DNA of 64,000 nucleotides, from contig NZ_PDKG01000005.1 of NCBI RefSeq assembly GCF_004116725.1, forward strand, positions 124,001-188,000. The letters run 5' to 3'. This DNA is from Arcobacter sp. CECT 8986 (GTDB lineage: Bacteria > Campylobacterota > Campylobacteria > Campylobacterales > Arcobacteraceae). Made by a program: the position numbers and the translations under genes. Shown in pieces: positions 1-9,525 of the stretch; the first letter of the stretch is position 1; the number at the start of each line of letters is the position of its first letter. Under the pieces are notes generated by a model. The model was given only the letters and a program-made list of their open reading frames with translations, made no database searches and was not told where the DNA came from.

Positions 1-186
1 TTACATGTAAGAAGTAGAAGATTTTGGTACTACTTTAAAGGTGTTGAAGATTTAGAATCTGCTTCTCAAATGCACATAAGATTAATAGATGCAATTTTAG
101 AATCAAATGAACAAGAAGCTTGTGATGTTTCAGATATGATAATAAATAAATTAGTTGATGTGGTTAAAACACATATTAATTTATAA
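1..186 (+). CDS. GntR-family transcriptional regulator, C-terminal fragment (FCD domain)
   Basis: The window opens inside this gene; only the last 61 codons and the stop are present. The visible segment begins LHVRSRRFWYYF and continues through a region resembling the last helices of an FCD ligand-binding domain (IRLIDAILESNEQEA, then a helix ending VVKTHINL). FCD domains belong to FadR-type GntR regulators that bind small carboxylates. The winged-helix DNA-binding half lies outside the window, so the family call is an inference from a short tail. The stop codon abuts the stop of the convergent GlxA-like gene with no gap. Confidence 0.5.
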   Translation, partial: LHVRSRRFWYYFKGVEDLESASQMHIRLIDAILESNEQEACDVSDMIINKLVDVVKTHINL

Positions 187-1125
187 CTATTTTATAAATT
201 GTTGAAATCTTTTTCTATAATCAATTGGGTTTATTGATGTTTTACTTTTGAAAAGTTTTCGAAAGCTATTTTCATCAAAATATCCCACTTCAAATGTAAC
301 TTCTGAAAAACTTTTATTTGTACAAATTAATAACTCTTTTGCTTTTTCAACTCTTAAATTTTGCAAATATTGTATTGCTGAGGTATTTAACGCTTTTTTA
401 AATCTTCTATTAAATGTTCTTTGTGTTAGATTTACTTTTTGGGCCAAATCCTCAATTGATATTTGTTTATGCAAGTTCTCTTTCATCCATAAAACTACCT
501 CTTTTATTTGCTTATCATCATATAAAAATATAGTTGAAAATGATTTATAAGATTGTTGTGATTCTCTTTTTCTATCAATAAGCATTAAGTTTGCAATTTG
601 TGTTGAGGTTCTATTACTATGAAATTTTTCAATTATATACAAACATAAATCTAAATATGCGTTTACTCCACCAGCTGTTATTATATCTTTTTCATCTATT
701 AATATTTTATTTATTTGTAAATTTACATTTGGAAACTCCTTTTTAAATAACTCTTCATAAGCCCAATGTGTTGTGGCTTTTTTATTATCTAAAAGTTTTG
801 TTTTTGCTAATATAAAACTTCCAAGACAAGCAGAAGTCAAAATTGCACCATTGTGATGTTGGAGAAGTAACCAATCAATTATTTGTTTATCTATATTAAG
901 TTCTTGGTTTCTTGAAAAGGGTGGAATAATTACAACGTCATATTTATCTTTTTGTGAAAAATCTTTACAATCAAAATATCTATTGGATTTCATTCCTACA
1001 AATTGAGTTGTTATAATTTTCTCATCTTTTGATTTGCATATTTTGTTGTTTAATTCAAATATCTCTTCTATTCCATATGCTGTTGATTTTAATACTTCTT
1101 CTAATATCAAAATAGCTATTTTCAT
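187..1125 (-). CDS. GlxA-type transcriptional regulator (DJ-1/PfpI domain plus AraC helix-turn-helix)
   Basis: A cytoplasmic regulator of 312 residues. Residues 1-175 form a DJ-1/PfpI-like amidotransferase fold with the nucleophile-elbow cysteine C100 in TSACLGSF. Residues about 215-310 are an AraC/XylS double helix-turn-helix (ISIEDLAQKVNLTQRTFNRRFK, then the second HTH with FDENSFRKLFK). GlxA-like proteins usually sense small metabolites through the degenerate PfpI domain. I chose the ATG at 1125 because AGGA lies six to seven bases upstream; a TTG one codon earlier is too close to it. The divergent neighbour, a metallo-hydrolase, is the obvious candidate target. Ligand unknown. Confidence 0.85.
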   Translation of the reverse strand: MKIAILILEEVLKSTAYGIEEIFELNNKICKSKDEKIITTQFVGMKSNRYFDCKDFSQKDKYDVVIIPPFSRNQELNIDKQIIDWLLLQHHNGAILTSACLGSFILAKTKLLDNKKATTHWAYEELFKKEFPNVNLQINKILIDEKDIITAGGVNAYLDLCLYIIEKFHSNRTSTQIANLMLIDRKRESQQSYKSFSTIFLYDDKQIKEVVLWMKENLHKQISIEDLAQKVNLTQRTFNRRFKKALNTSAIQYLQNLRVEKAKELLICTNKSFSEVTFEVGYFDENSFRKLFKSKTSINPIDYRKRFQQFIK

Positions 1126-1217
1126 CAATTGTCCTAAATAACATTTTTTATGTCTAATTTGCCTATTTTAAATTATAGCATACTATGAAATAATTAGATA
1201 AAAAATTAGGAGAACTT

Positions 1218-1988
1218 ATGAAATATACACAAATAAGAAATGCAACTTCAATAATAGAGTTTGCAAATAAAAAGTTTTTAATTGACCCACTTTTTGCACC
1301 TAAAGGCAAATATGATGGTTTTGAAGGTACTTTAAATAGTCATTTAAAATGGCCTTTAGTTGAACTTCCTTTTAGTATTGAGAAAATACTTGAAGTTGAT
1401 GCTATAATAATTACACACTTACATAAAGACCATTTTGATGAAGTTGCATGTGAAAAGATACCAAAAGATATGTGTATTTTTTGTCAAAATAATGAAGATA
1501 AAAAAGTTTTAGAAAATTATGGATTTGAAAATATAACTGTTTTATGTGAAGATACAAAATATTGTGATATAAAATTATCAATAACTAAAGCTCAACATGG
1601 AACAGACTATGCAATAAAAAATTTAAAATCAAGACTGGGTGAAGTTTGTGGAGTTGTTTTTCAACATAAAAGTGAAAAAACTCTATATTTAGCTGGTGAT
1701 ACAATATGGAATGATTTTGTAGATGAAGCAATAAATAAGTACAAACCGCAAATATTAATATTAAGTGTTGGTGATGCAATAAATCTTAAATATGGTTCAA
1801 TTATTATGGGTAAAAATGATTTAATTATTGCTCAAAAAAAGATAAAAGATGTGAAGATTATTGCAAATCATTTAGAAGCTGTAAATCATACTAGTGTAAC
1901 AAGAAAACAGTTACAAGAGTTTATTTTAGAAAATAACATACAAAACTATGTTTTAGTTCCAAAAGATGGAGAGTGTTTAAGAGTTTAA
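1218..1988 (+). CDS. Metallo-beta-lactamase-fold hydrolase (UlaG-like)
   Basis: A 256-residue soluble enzyme of the metallo-beta-lactamase superfamily. The metal-binding motif HxHxDH is present as H67-L-H69-K-D71-H72, followed by AQHGTD near residue 128, the LAGDTIWN aspartate loop and a late histidine in ANHLEAVNH. The N-terminus (RNATSIIEFANKKFLIDP) is typical of the UlaG/YtkL-like branch that hydrolyses lactones or unknown substrates. AGGAG precedes the ATG. It is divergent from a GlxA-like regulator with about 90 bases between, suggesting that regulator controls it. Substrate not predictable. Confidence 0.8.
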   Translation: MKYTQIRNATSIIEFANKKFLIDPLFAPKGKYDGFEGTLNSHLKWPLVELPFSIEKILEVDAIIITHLHKDHFDEVACEKIPKDMCIFCQNNEDKKVLENYGFENITVLCEDTKYCDIKLSITKAQHGTDYAIKNLKSRLGEVCGVVFQHKSEKTLYLAGDTIWNDFVDEAINKYKPQILILSVGDAINLKYGSIIMGKNDLIIAQKKIKDVKIIANHLEAVNHTSVTRKQLQEFILENNIQNYVLVPKDGECLRV

Positions 1989-2102
1989 TTTTTATATCTT
2001 ATTAATATTTCGTTATATATTATTTACTTTCCATTAAAAAAAACTAGCTAAAATTTGACTTGACAAAAGTATAATTAATCAAATATTATCCATATTTTAG
2101 AT

Positions 2103-2121
2103 AATATTAATAATAATTATC
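2103..2121 (+). promoter_or_regulatory. Possible Fur box before the RND efflux operon
   Basis: This 19-mer matches the classical Fur consensus GATAATGATAATCATTATC at 15 of 19 positions by my alignment, and lies about 15 bases before the pump start. A TATAAT at 2070-2075 could be the -10. The surrounding DNA is so AT-rich that chance matches are common, so this is a weak call. Confidence 0.3.
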
Positions 2122-2136
2122 AAATTTAGGAAATGA

Positions 2137-5100
2137 ATGTATAAAATTATAGAGTATTTTTTGAAAAACTCAAGATTAAACCATACCTTATTGGTTTTTA
2201 TTCTTGTAATGGGAATTTTTTCTTACTATAAAATTCCAAAAGAGATGTTCCCTTCAGTTGCTTTAGATAGTGTAAGAGTTACAGGTGGATATACAGGAGC
2301 AAGTGCAGAGAGTTTAGATAACTTTGCTGTAACAGAGATAGAAAATGGTATTGATAGTATTTCAGGTATTGATAAAGTAACTTCAACTATCACAAATGGT
2401 AGTTTTTCAATCAATGTAGAGTTACAAGAAGGTACAAATAAAATAAAAATGTTAAGTGATGTAAAAGATGCTGTAAGTAGAGCAAGAAAGTATCTTCCAA
2501 ATGATATGACAGAACCTTCTGTATCAAGTGTTGATTTGCAAATGTCACTTTTAAATATTTCGCTTTATTCTTCTAAATACTCAAAAAAAGAGTTACTTCA
2601 GTTAAGTGATGATATCAAAACAAAAGTTTTACAAATTCCAAGTATTAGTGAAGTTAGCATATATGGTGATAGTGATTTACAAATTGATTTTTATTTAGAC
2701 CATAAAAAAATAAATATGTATGGATTGGAGCCATCTTCTGTTATTAGTGCTATTAGAAACTTATCTTATATCTATCCTGTTGGTCAAATTGAACAAACTG
2801 GAAATCATATATATTTAACAGCAAATAATAATAAATTTGACAAGCAGTTATGGCTAAATACAGTTATAAAAGTTGGAGATAAAAGAGTATATTTAAAAGA
2901 TATTGCAACTATTACTATTGATTATCCAACTGATGAAACAATCTCAAGATTAAATGCAAAAGAGACTATATCTTTAAGAATTTATAAAGATAATGAAGGT
3001 GATTCAATTGCTGCTTCAAAACTTGTAAAAAAGAAATTAAAAGAGTTTGAGGAAAATCACAAAGATTTATCAATAAATATCTCAAGAGATAGTTCAAAAC
3101 CTGTAAATGATAGAATAAAAACAATTATTGCAAACATCATATTAGGACTTATTTTAGTTGGTCTTACGATGCATTTATTGATTAGTCCAAGGCTATCTTT
3201 GGTTATTATTATGGGAATTCCTTTCTCATTTGTATTAGGTCTTTTAGTTATAGAACAAGCTGGATATAGTCTAAATATGATATCTTTGATGGCTATGTTA
3301 ATATCCCTTGGTATTGTCGTCGATGATGCAATTGTTGTAAGTGAAAATATACAACGTTATCTCGATGAAGGCTATGGCATAAATGATGCAGTTTTAAAAG
3401 GTACAAAAGAGATGTTAGCTCCTGTATTAATTGCTGCATTTACTACTATTTTTGCATTTTTACCAATGCTTTTAATAAGTGGAGAATTAGGAATGTTGAT
3501 GAAGCTAATACCAATAGTTTTATCAGTTTTAATTTTCTCATCTTTAATAGAGTCTTTTATCTTTTTACCTTTACATGCAAAGCATATATTAAAAAGAAAA
3601 GAGAAGATGTTAGATTGGACGAAAGTATATAATTTTTATGAAGGAATATTACATAAAGTTATTCACTATAAAAAAACATTTTTAATTTTGTTTTTTATAA
3701 CTATTCCTATTTTATCTTTTATTTTAATAAAAGCTAGTAGATTTCAAATGATGCCAGATATGGATACAAATAGATTAACTTTTTCTGTTAAACTTGATGA
3801 GTCAAAATCTTTGGAGCAGACAAATGAAATTTCAAAAAGATATGAAAATCTGCTTTTAGAACATAAAAAAGAGCTATTTATCAAAAATGTTGATGCAACA
3901 GTTGGTCAATACTCAAATATTGCAAGTGGAAGAGAACAAATAGAAAATGGATTTACTCTTGCTATTGAATTAGAAGATTTTAAAGATGATAACTTTTTAC
4001 AAAAATATATAAATCCAGTTTTAAGTCTAAGTTTTGATTTTACGCAAAAAGAAAAGATTAGAACAATCGGTTCAAATGAGGCTATGAAAAAAATCAGAGC
4101 TTTAATAAATCCTTTAAATAAAGAGGAAAAAGTTGTTGATTTTAATATGGTAAAAAGAAGAATTGGAGTTGTAAATACAGATATTGAGATAAATTTAAAT
4201 CATGAAGATAAAATGGTTTTATTAAAAAATATCAAAAAACTAAAAACTGCACTTGAGAAAATAAATGGAGTAAGAGATGTAACTGATAATACTCAGTTAG
4301 GAGAAGAGCAGTATAAATTTACAATAAATAATTATGGTTTAAATCTTGGATTAACAGATAGTGATGTTTCAACACAATTAGCAAACTATTTTATGGAAAA
4401 AGACCAATCCGATACATTTGATGCAGATGGTGTGATTGATATAGTAACCCAATCAAAATACAAAGATAGTTTAGATGATTTAAAACACTTTTTAATTGAT
4501 ATAGATGATAAGAAAGTTGAACTTCAAGAGGTAGTTAATTTTAAAATAGAGAGAAGTTTTGAAAAAATAGAGAAAGAAAATGGTCAAATACAGAAAAAAG
4601 TATATGCAAATGTAAACAAAGAAGTAACAAGTGCAAATGAAGTATTAGCACAAGTTGAGCCTTTGATAAAACAGATGCAAAATGAGGGATTAAAAGTATC
4701 TTATGGTGGAGAAAAAGAAAAAAGTGCACAAATGGCTAGAGATATGTTAAAGTCATTTATGGTTGGATTATTTTTAATTTTCTTAACATTATTGATAAAT
4801 TTCCCATCATTTAAAAATGCATTTATTATTCTTTCTGTAATTCCTTTTACTGTTGTTGGTGCAATAGTAGGGCACTTTATAATGGGAATAAACATAAACT
4901 CCCAATCTTTAATTGGTATGATGGGACTTGCTGGAGTTGTTATTAATGATGGAATTATTATGTTAGACTTTTTACATAATACAAAAGATAGAGATGAGTT
5001 CTTTAAAAGAGCAAAACAAAGAGTTAGACCTATTTTAATTACATCAATTACAACTATTTTAGGACTTGCAACATTGATATTCTTCCCAACAGGTGAAGCT

Positions 5101-5214
5101 GTTATGTTACAACCAATTGCTGTTTCTTTAGGTTTTGGTATAGCTTGGGGAACTATTTTAAATTTAATTTATGTACCAGCACTTTATGCAACACTATTTA
5201 AAATAAGGGATTAA
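2137..5214 (+). CDS. RND-family efflux pump, inner-membrane subunit
   Basis: A 1025-residue resistance-nodulation-division transporter, the usual length for the family. It has a TM helix near residues 15-32 (HTLLVFILVMGIFSYYKIP), the porter segment FPSVALDSVRVTGGYTGASAES, a first TM bundle at about 330-480 containing the SLGIVVDDAIVVSENI helix with the proton-relay acidic pair, a second porter region, and a second TM bundle at about 870-1020 with GVVINDGIIMLDF. The sequence suits a drug, metabolite or lipid exporter rather than CusA. ATG follows TTAGG. It is first in an operon with a short adaptor (two bases downstream, TTG start) and a TolC-like protein. Substrate unknown. Confidence 0.9.
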   Translation: MYKIIEYFLKNSRLNHTLLVFILVMGIFSYYKIPKEMFPSVALDSVRVTGGYTGASAESLDNFAVTEIENGIDSISGIDKVTSTITNGSFSINVELQEGTNKIKMLSDVKDAVSRARKYLPNDMTEPSVSSVDLQMSLLNISLYSSKYSKKELLQLSDDIKTKVLQIPSISEVSIYGDSDLQIDFYLDHKKINMYGLEPSSVISAIRNLSYIYPVGQIEQTGNHIYLTANNNKFDKQLWLNTVIKVGDKRVYLKDIATITIDYPTDETISRLNAKETISLRIYKDNEGDSIAASKLVKKKLKEFEENHKDLSINISRDSSKPVNDRIKTIIANIILGLILVGLTMHLLISPRLSLVIIMGIPFSFVLGLLVIEQAGYSLNMISLMAMLISLGIVVDDAIVVSENIQRYLDEGYGINDAVLKGTKEMLAPVLIAAFTTIFAFLPMLLISGELGMLMKLIPIVLSVLIFSSLIESFIFLPLHAKHILKRKEKMLDWTKVYNFYEGILHKVIHYKKTFLILFFITIPILSFILIKASRFQMMPDMDTNRLTFSVKLDESKSLEQTNEISKRYENLLLEHKKELFIKNVDATVGQYSNIASGREQIENGFTLAIELEDFKDDNFLQKYINPVLSLSFDFTQKEKIRTIGSNEAMKKIRALINPLNKEEKVVDFNMVKRRIGVVNTDIEINLNHEDKMVLLKNIKKLKTALEKINGVRDVTDNTQLGEEQYKFTINNYGLNLGLTDSDVSTQLANYFMEKDQSDTFDADGVIDIVTQSKYKDSLDDLKHFLIDIDDKKVELQEVVNFKIERSFEKIEKENGQIQKKVYANVNKEVTSANEVLAQVEPLIKQMQNEGLKVSYGGEKEKSAQMARDMLKSFMVGLFLIFLTLLINFPSFKNAFIILSVIPFTVVGAIVGHFIMGININSQSLIGMMGLAGVVINDGIIMLDFLHNTKDRDEFFKRAKQRVRPILITSITTILGLATLIFFPTGEAVMLQPIAVSLGFGIAWGTILNLIYVPALYATLFKIRD

Positions 5215-5216
5215 AA

Positions 5217-5921
5217 TTGAAAAAAAGTATTATATTTTTATTAACACCATTTGTGCTTTTTGCACAAGTTTATATGGCAAAAATTGAGCCTTATGATGAG
5301 TTTACTATATATTCTCAAGCTTCAGGACAAATTGTAAAACTAGATAAAAGTGATGAGACAAAAACTGTATCAAAAGTATTGATTAAACAAGATGATTTGT
5401 TAGAAAGACAAAAGCTAAAACTTTATAAAACTCAATTAGAAGATAATAAAACAAAACTAAAACTAATGAAAGAAAACTATGCAAAGTTTTTACAAATTAG
5501 AGGTAAAAGTAAAGTTGATAAAGATGAAAAATATTATGAAATTTTAGATTTACAAATAAGTATAAACTCACTTGAAATGTCTATAAAAGAGCTTGAAGAT
5601 ACTATTAGAAAAAAAACAATAAGAGTTAAAAATCTATATATCAAAGAGTTCTTAGTAAATAAAGGTGATTATGTTTCAACAGGAACACAACTAGCAACTG
5701 CTTATGATACAACAAAATCAAAACTTATAGTTTATGTAAGTGAGGATGATTATAAAAATATAAAAAGTAAAAAAGTACTAATCAATAATCAACAATCAAT
5801 TGCATATGTTGAAAAAATAGATAAAACACTTGATGAAAAATATGTATCAGCACATAAAGTTACAATAGTTATAAATAATCCTAATTTCGGAAAAGTTCTT
5901 AGTGTGGAGTTTGTTAAATGA
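5217..5921 (+). CDS. Short HlyD-like periplasmic adaptor of the RND efflux system
   Basis: A 234-residue secreted protein with a signal peptide (KKSIIFLLTPFVLFAQ) and a lipoyl/barrel-sandwich hybrid split around a coiled-coil hairpin at about residues 60-140 (LKLYKTQLEDNKTKLKLMKENY and later ISINSLEMSIKELEDTI). The strand IKEFLVNKGDYVSTGTQLATAYD is the second lipoyl half. Typical RND adaptors have 350-400 residues; this one stops soon after the beta-barrel begins and seems to lack the membrane-proximal domain. The TTG start has AAGGGA six bases upstream. Its end overlaps the next gene by ATGA, so the three genes are translationally coupled. Confidence 0.75.
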   Translation: MKKSIIFLLTPFVLFAQVYMAKIEPYDEFTIYSQASGQIVKLDKSDETKTVSKVLIKQDDLLERQKLKLYKTQLEDNKTKLKLMKENYAKFLQIRGKSKVDKDEKYYEILDLQISINSLEMSIKELEDTIRKKTIRVKNLYIKEFLVNKGDYVSTGTQLATAYDTTKSKLIVYVSEDDYKNIKSKKVLINNQQSIAYVEKIDKTLDEKYVSAHKVTIVINNPNFGKVLSVEFVK

Positions 5922-7069
5922 GAAAACTAATAGCTTTAGTTTTAGTTTCAACTTTTGTTTTTGCTCAAGATAAAGATGTATTATCAAACACAAAAAAGCA
6001 GATAATAGATTTAAAAGATAAGCAAATTAAACAAAAAGAGAAGACAAATAAGTATGATTGGATTACAGATATTACGATAAATGGTTCAGTAAATAAAGAT
6101 AATGATGATATAAAATCAAAAGATTACTCAATCTCTTTATCTCAAGACATATTTAGATTTGGGGGAATTTCTTCTCAAATGCAATATGCAAAAGAGTTAA
6201 GAAAACTTGAACAACTTGATTTGAAAAGAGATACAAGAAGTGATTTAAATAGTTTGTACTCTTCTTTGATTGATATAAAAATAGATGAGATTCAATTAAA
6301 ACAAAATGTTTTAAATTTGGAAAATAGCCAAATAGATGTGGAACACAAAAAGTCTGAATATGATAATGGTGAAGTTGGTATTACAGATTTAAATGATGCA
6401 ATTATGACTAGAAATAATCTTAGTGATTCACAAAAACAAATTGAACTATCAAAACTTGAAAATGTAAAAAATATAAAGTTATATACAAATAGTAGTTATG
6501 ACAAAATAACAATTCCTGATGTAAAAATGATAAGCAAAAAGTTCTTTTTAGAAAAGTCAACTTCTGTTAATTATGCAAAAGTAAATACAAAAGTAAATAA
6601 AGAGTTATATAATATAAAAAAGAGTGATTATCTACCAAAATTGAGTGTTGATGCACGTTATGGATATTCAAAAACTGATATTATAGAAGGTGATGATTCT
6701 TATAATTATGGACTTAGTATTTCTATGCCATTAAGTTATACGTCAAATAATGATATTGAACAAAAAAGATTAGATTATTTGATTAGTAAACAAGAGTTAA
6801 ATGATGAAATAGTAAGTGCAGAAGTTACATATGAAAAAGCAATTTTAAATATTAAAAATTATGAAGATAGAATAAAACTAGCACAACAAGATATCAAGTT
6901 ATATTCACAACTACTACAAGTAAATCAAGATGAATATAATGCTGGTTATAAAACTATTGATGATGTTACAACTATTAAAAACTCGATGAAAATAAGACAG
7001 CTAGATATAAAAACATATAAATTAAATATAAAAAAGCAAATACTTAGTTTATATTTTGCAATAAATTAG
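5918..7069 (+). CDS. TolC-family outer-membrane efflux protein
   Basis: A 383-residue exported protein (signal peptide RKLIALVLVSTFVFAQ) with alternating long helices and short beta segments as in outer-membrane factors: SISLSQDIFRFGGISSQMQYAKELRK and, in the second repeat, YGLSISMPLSYTSNNDIEQKRLDY. It is somewhat shorter than E. coli TolC. The start overlaps the adaptor stop (ATGA), so it is the third gene of the RND operon and should supply the outer-membrane channel for that pump. Confidence 0.8.
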   Translation: MRKLIALVLVSTFVFAQDKDVLSNTKKQIIDLKDKQIKQKEKTNKYDWITDITINGSVNKDNDDIKSKDYSISLSQDIFRFGGISSQMQYAKELRKLEQLDLKRDTRSDLNSLYSSLIDIKIDEIQLKQNVLNLENSQIDVEHKKSEYDNGEVGITDLNDAIMTRNNLSDSQKQIELSKLENVKNIKLYTNSSYDKITIPDVKMISKKFFLEKSTSVNYAKVNTKVNKELYNIKKSDYLPKLSVDARYGYSKTDIIEGDDSYNYGLSISMPLSYTSNNDIEQKRLDYLISKQELNDEIVSAEVTYEKAILNIKNYEDRIKLAQQDIKLYSQLLQVNQDEYNAGYKTIDDVTTIKNSMKIRQLDIKTYKLNIKKQILSLYFAIN

Positions 7070-7103
7070 ATTTAGATACAATGTCAATCAAATAAGGAGT
7101 ATT

Positions 7104-8213
7104 ATGGCTGGATTATTAGGCTATTTATCAATGTTATCAGATGATATTAGTTCAATTGCAACTAAAACAATGGTAACAGCATCTAAAACATTTGCCACGT
7201 CTTTTGATGATATTGGTTTACTTTTTGATGACATTGCAACATATACAAAACTTGCAACTGTAAAATCAACAGGATTAGTAATTGATGACTTAGCAGCAAT
7301 TGCAAGTTTTACAAATGAGACAACTTCTGATATTTTAAAAAAAGAGTTAAGTAACGCAAATGATGTAAATGAGTTAAAAGAAAATATAAAAAAACTCTCA
7401 AAACAACAGCAAGATGAAGTTAAAAAAGATTTAGAAAATATTAGACAAACTGCTATAAAAGAAGCAAAAAGAAAAGCTGCAAAAAGAGAACTTCCTATTG
7501 TTTATAAAATTGCTATTGGAAGTTTGAAAAATAAGATTATAATTATTCCTATTGTATTGATTTTGAGTTTTTTCTTACCTTGGATGATTTCACCTATTTT
7601 AGTTCTTGGTGGAGCTTATTTAGCATTTGAAGGTGTTGAGTCAATCTTGGAAAAATTAGGCAAAACAAATCACCATAAAGAAAATAGTAGTGAAGATAGT
7701 TTAAGTTCTGCAAAATTAGAAGATAAAAAAGTAAAAGGTGCTATAAAAACAGATTTTATTTTATCTTTTGAAATTATTGTAATTACTCTTAGTTTAGTAG
7801 AAAATAGTGAGTTTATCACAAAATTAGCTGTTCTTTTAGCAATAGGATTTATCGCAACTGTTTTTGTATATGGTGTTGTAGGTATTATTATAAAATTAGA
7901 TGATATTGGATTTTACTTACAAGAAAAAAGTAGCAAAGTTTTACAAAAAATAGGTGATGCTTTTGTAGCTTCAATGCCAAAAATTATTAAAACTATATCA
8001 ATTGTGGGAACAGTTGCAATGCTTGCCGTTGGTGGAGGAATTATAGCTCATCAATTACATTTATTAAACTTTTTACATGAAATAGAAAAGATTAAATACT
8101 TAGGTATTATTACTATATTTTTAAGTGAGATAGTTTTAGGTTTAGTTGTTGGATATTTTATTGTAAAAATTGAGCCAATATTTGTTAGCTTATTTAAAAA
8201 AAATAAGTCTTAA
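7104..8213 (+). CDS. DUF808/YedI-like inner-membrane protein
   Basis: 369 residues. The N-terminus (MAGLLGYLSMLSDDISSIATKT, then SFDDIGLLFDDIATYTKLATVKSTGLVIDD, here given in two parts) carries the DDI/DDL repeats typical of the DUF808 (YedI) family of inner-membrane proteins of unknown function. Several hydrophobic helices follow at about 145-180, 215-265, 295-320 and 330-360, with a charged loop (TNHHKENSSEDSLSS) between. AAGGAG precedes ATG. It sits 34 bases after the RND operon on the same strand and could be read through from it. No function is claimed beyond the family. Confidence 0.75.
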   Translation: MAGLLGYLSMLSDDISSIATKTMVTASKTFATSFDDIGLLFDDIATYTKLATVKSTGLVIDDLAAIASFTNETTSDILKKELSNANDVNELKENIKKLSKQQQDEVKKDLENIRQTAIKEAKRKAAKRELPIVYKIAIGSLKNKIIIIPIVLILSFFLPWMISPILVLGGAYLAFEGVESILEKLGKTNHHKENSSEDSLSSAKLEDKKVKGAIKTDFILSFEIIVITLSLVENSEFITKLAVLLAIGFIATVFVYGVVGIIIKLDDIGFYLQEKSSKVLQKIGDAFVASMPKIIKTISIVGTVAMLAVGGGIIAHQLHLLNFLHEIEKIKYLGIITIFLSEIVLGLVVGYFIVKIEPIFVSLFKKNKS

Positions 8214-8279
8214 TCATATCAGCAAGAATATATAACATCAAAAGAGTAAATATTATTTTATTGTAGTTCATAAAATATA

Positions 8280-8825
8280 TTATACCATTTGATTGTTATA
8301 TCTAATTTGATGTAATTTTTTCTCCATATGAACTGTTTGTAATTTATCTTTTTCATCAAGTGTTATTTCAAAGCCCATCTTACTCCAAAAATTAAAACCA
8401 CCTGGTAAAAAATAGTGAGTATGTAAATACATCTTCTCATAACCGTTTTTTTCAGCAAAAGTAGAAGCTAGATTTAAAAGTCTTGATGCGACACCACATC
8501 TTCTATATTTCTCATCGACATAGCATCTGCCTATTTCTGCGATGTTTTTTTGATTGTATCTATTTTTTAAACTTGAAATTCTATTATCATATTTTGAGAT
8601 ACTAATTGCTGCTATTATTTGTCTTTTTTCATTGTAAGAAACAAAAAAAGCATTCGTATCTTTCTGATTTATTAGTACTCCCATCTTTTCATAAAGATTT
8701 TTATATTGTGAGTTTGATATACGTTGTTTATAGTGCTTCATATATTCATTTATAATAAAATCTTTTGTTGGTTTTTCTAAGTGTTTATAAACATACGAAA
8801 AGTTTATACTATTTATTCTTCTCAC
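8280..8825 (-). CDS. GNAT-family N-acetyltransferase
   Basis: A 181-residue acetyltransferase. The acetyl-CoA pyrophosphate-binding motif is seen in IGRCYVDEKYRRCGVASRLLN, followed by the alpha-helix of motif A and a motif B region (KNGYEKMYLHTHYFLPGGFNFWSKMGF) typical of the fold. I place the start at GTG 8825 because AAAGGA lies six bases upstream; an earlier TTG at 8852 would overlap the preceding nikE gene and add a lysine-rich stretch without an SD. It is last in the nik cluster and probably co-transcribed. Substrate unknown; a link to nickel or histidine handling is speculation. Confidence 0.7.
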   Translation of the reverse strand: MRRINSINFSYVYKHLEKPTKDFIINEYMKHYKQRISNSQYKNLYEKMGVLINQKDTNAFFVSYNEKRQIIAAISISKYDNRISSLKNRYNQKNIAEIGRCYVDEKYRRCGVASRLLNLASTFAEKNGYEKMYLHTHYFLPGGFNFWSKMGFEITLDEKDKLQTVHMEKKLHQIRYNNQMV

Positions 8826-8838
8826 TTTTTTCCTTTTT

Positions 8839-9525
8839 TTAAAGTAATACAATAGAGTTTAATAACTCTTTTGTATAAGGGTGTTTTGCTTCTTTTAATT
8901 GTGTTGATTTTATTGATTCAACAACCTGACCTTTATATAAAACTTTGATATTTTCACATAAAGCAGTTGCTACTTCTAAATCGTGTGTAATTAAAAAATA
9001 TCTTAAGTTCTTTTTTTCTTTTAACTCTTCTAAAAGTTGAATAATTTTTACTTTTGTTGAAATATCTAAAGCACTTAATGCCTCATCAAGTATTAAAAAA
9101 GAAGGATTTGATAATATAGCTCTTAATATACAAACCCTTTGAATTTGTCCTCCACTTAGTTCGTGTGCAAACTTTTCTAAAATATCATTGTCAAGGTCTA
9201 ATTTTTTTAAATATTGTTCTAATTTATCAAAAGATATTTTTTTTGAACTATTCCAAAATGGCTCATCAAGAATTTGTTTTATTGTAAATATTGGATTTAC
9301 TGAACTTCTATAATCTTGAAAAACAACAGATACTTTTTCCTCATCTAATACAATTTTGCCTTTTGTTGGTTTTTCAAGATTTAATATTAGTTTTGAAAGT
9401 GTACTTTTCCCACTTCCACTCTCTCCTACAATTGCAAGACTTTCACTACTGTTCAACTCTATATTTATATTTTTTAAAACATTAATTTTATTATATGTTT
9501 TTGTAAGATTTTCTATTTTAAGCAT
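8839..9525 (-). CDS. nikE: Nickel/peptide ABC transporter ATP-binding protein (NikE-like)
   Basis: A 228-residue ATPase of the Opp/Dpp/Nik class. Walker A is GESGSGKST near residue 35, the Q-loop is VFQDYRSSVNP, the signature is LSGGQIQR, Walker B is FLILDEALSALD, and the H-loop is FLITHDLEV. It is second of two ATPases and overlaps the upstream one by 13 bases. Opp-type importers need a heterodimer of two such subunits at the membrane, here serving the NikB/NikC-like permeases. Nickel specificity is inferred from the binding protein at the head of the operon. Confidence 0.85.
   Translation of the reverse strand: MLKIENLTKTYNKINVLKNINIELNSSESLAIVGESGSGKSTLSKLILNLEKPTKGKIVLDEEKVSVVFQDYRSSVNPIFTIKQILDEPFWNSSKKISFDKLEQYLKKLDLDNDILEKFAHELSGGQIQRVCILRAILSNPSFLILDEALSALDISTKVKIIQLLEELKEKKNLRYFLITHDLEVATALCENIKVLYKGQVVESIKSTQLKEAKHPYTKELLNSIVLL

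Noticed and set aside
2060-2075. TTGACA and TATAAT in front of the RND operon
   Set aside because: Only four bases separate them, so they cannot serve as a -35/-10 pair; TATAAT alone may still be a -10.
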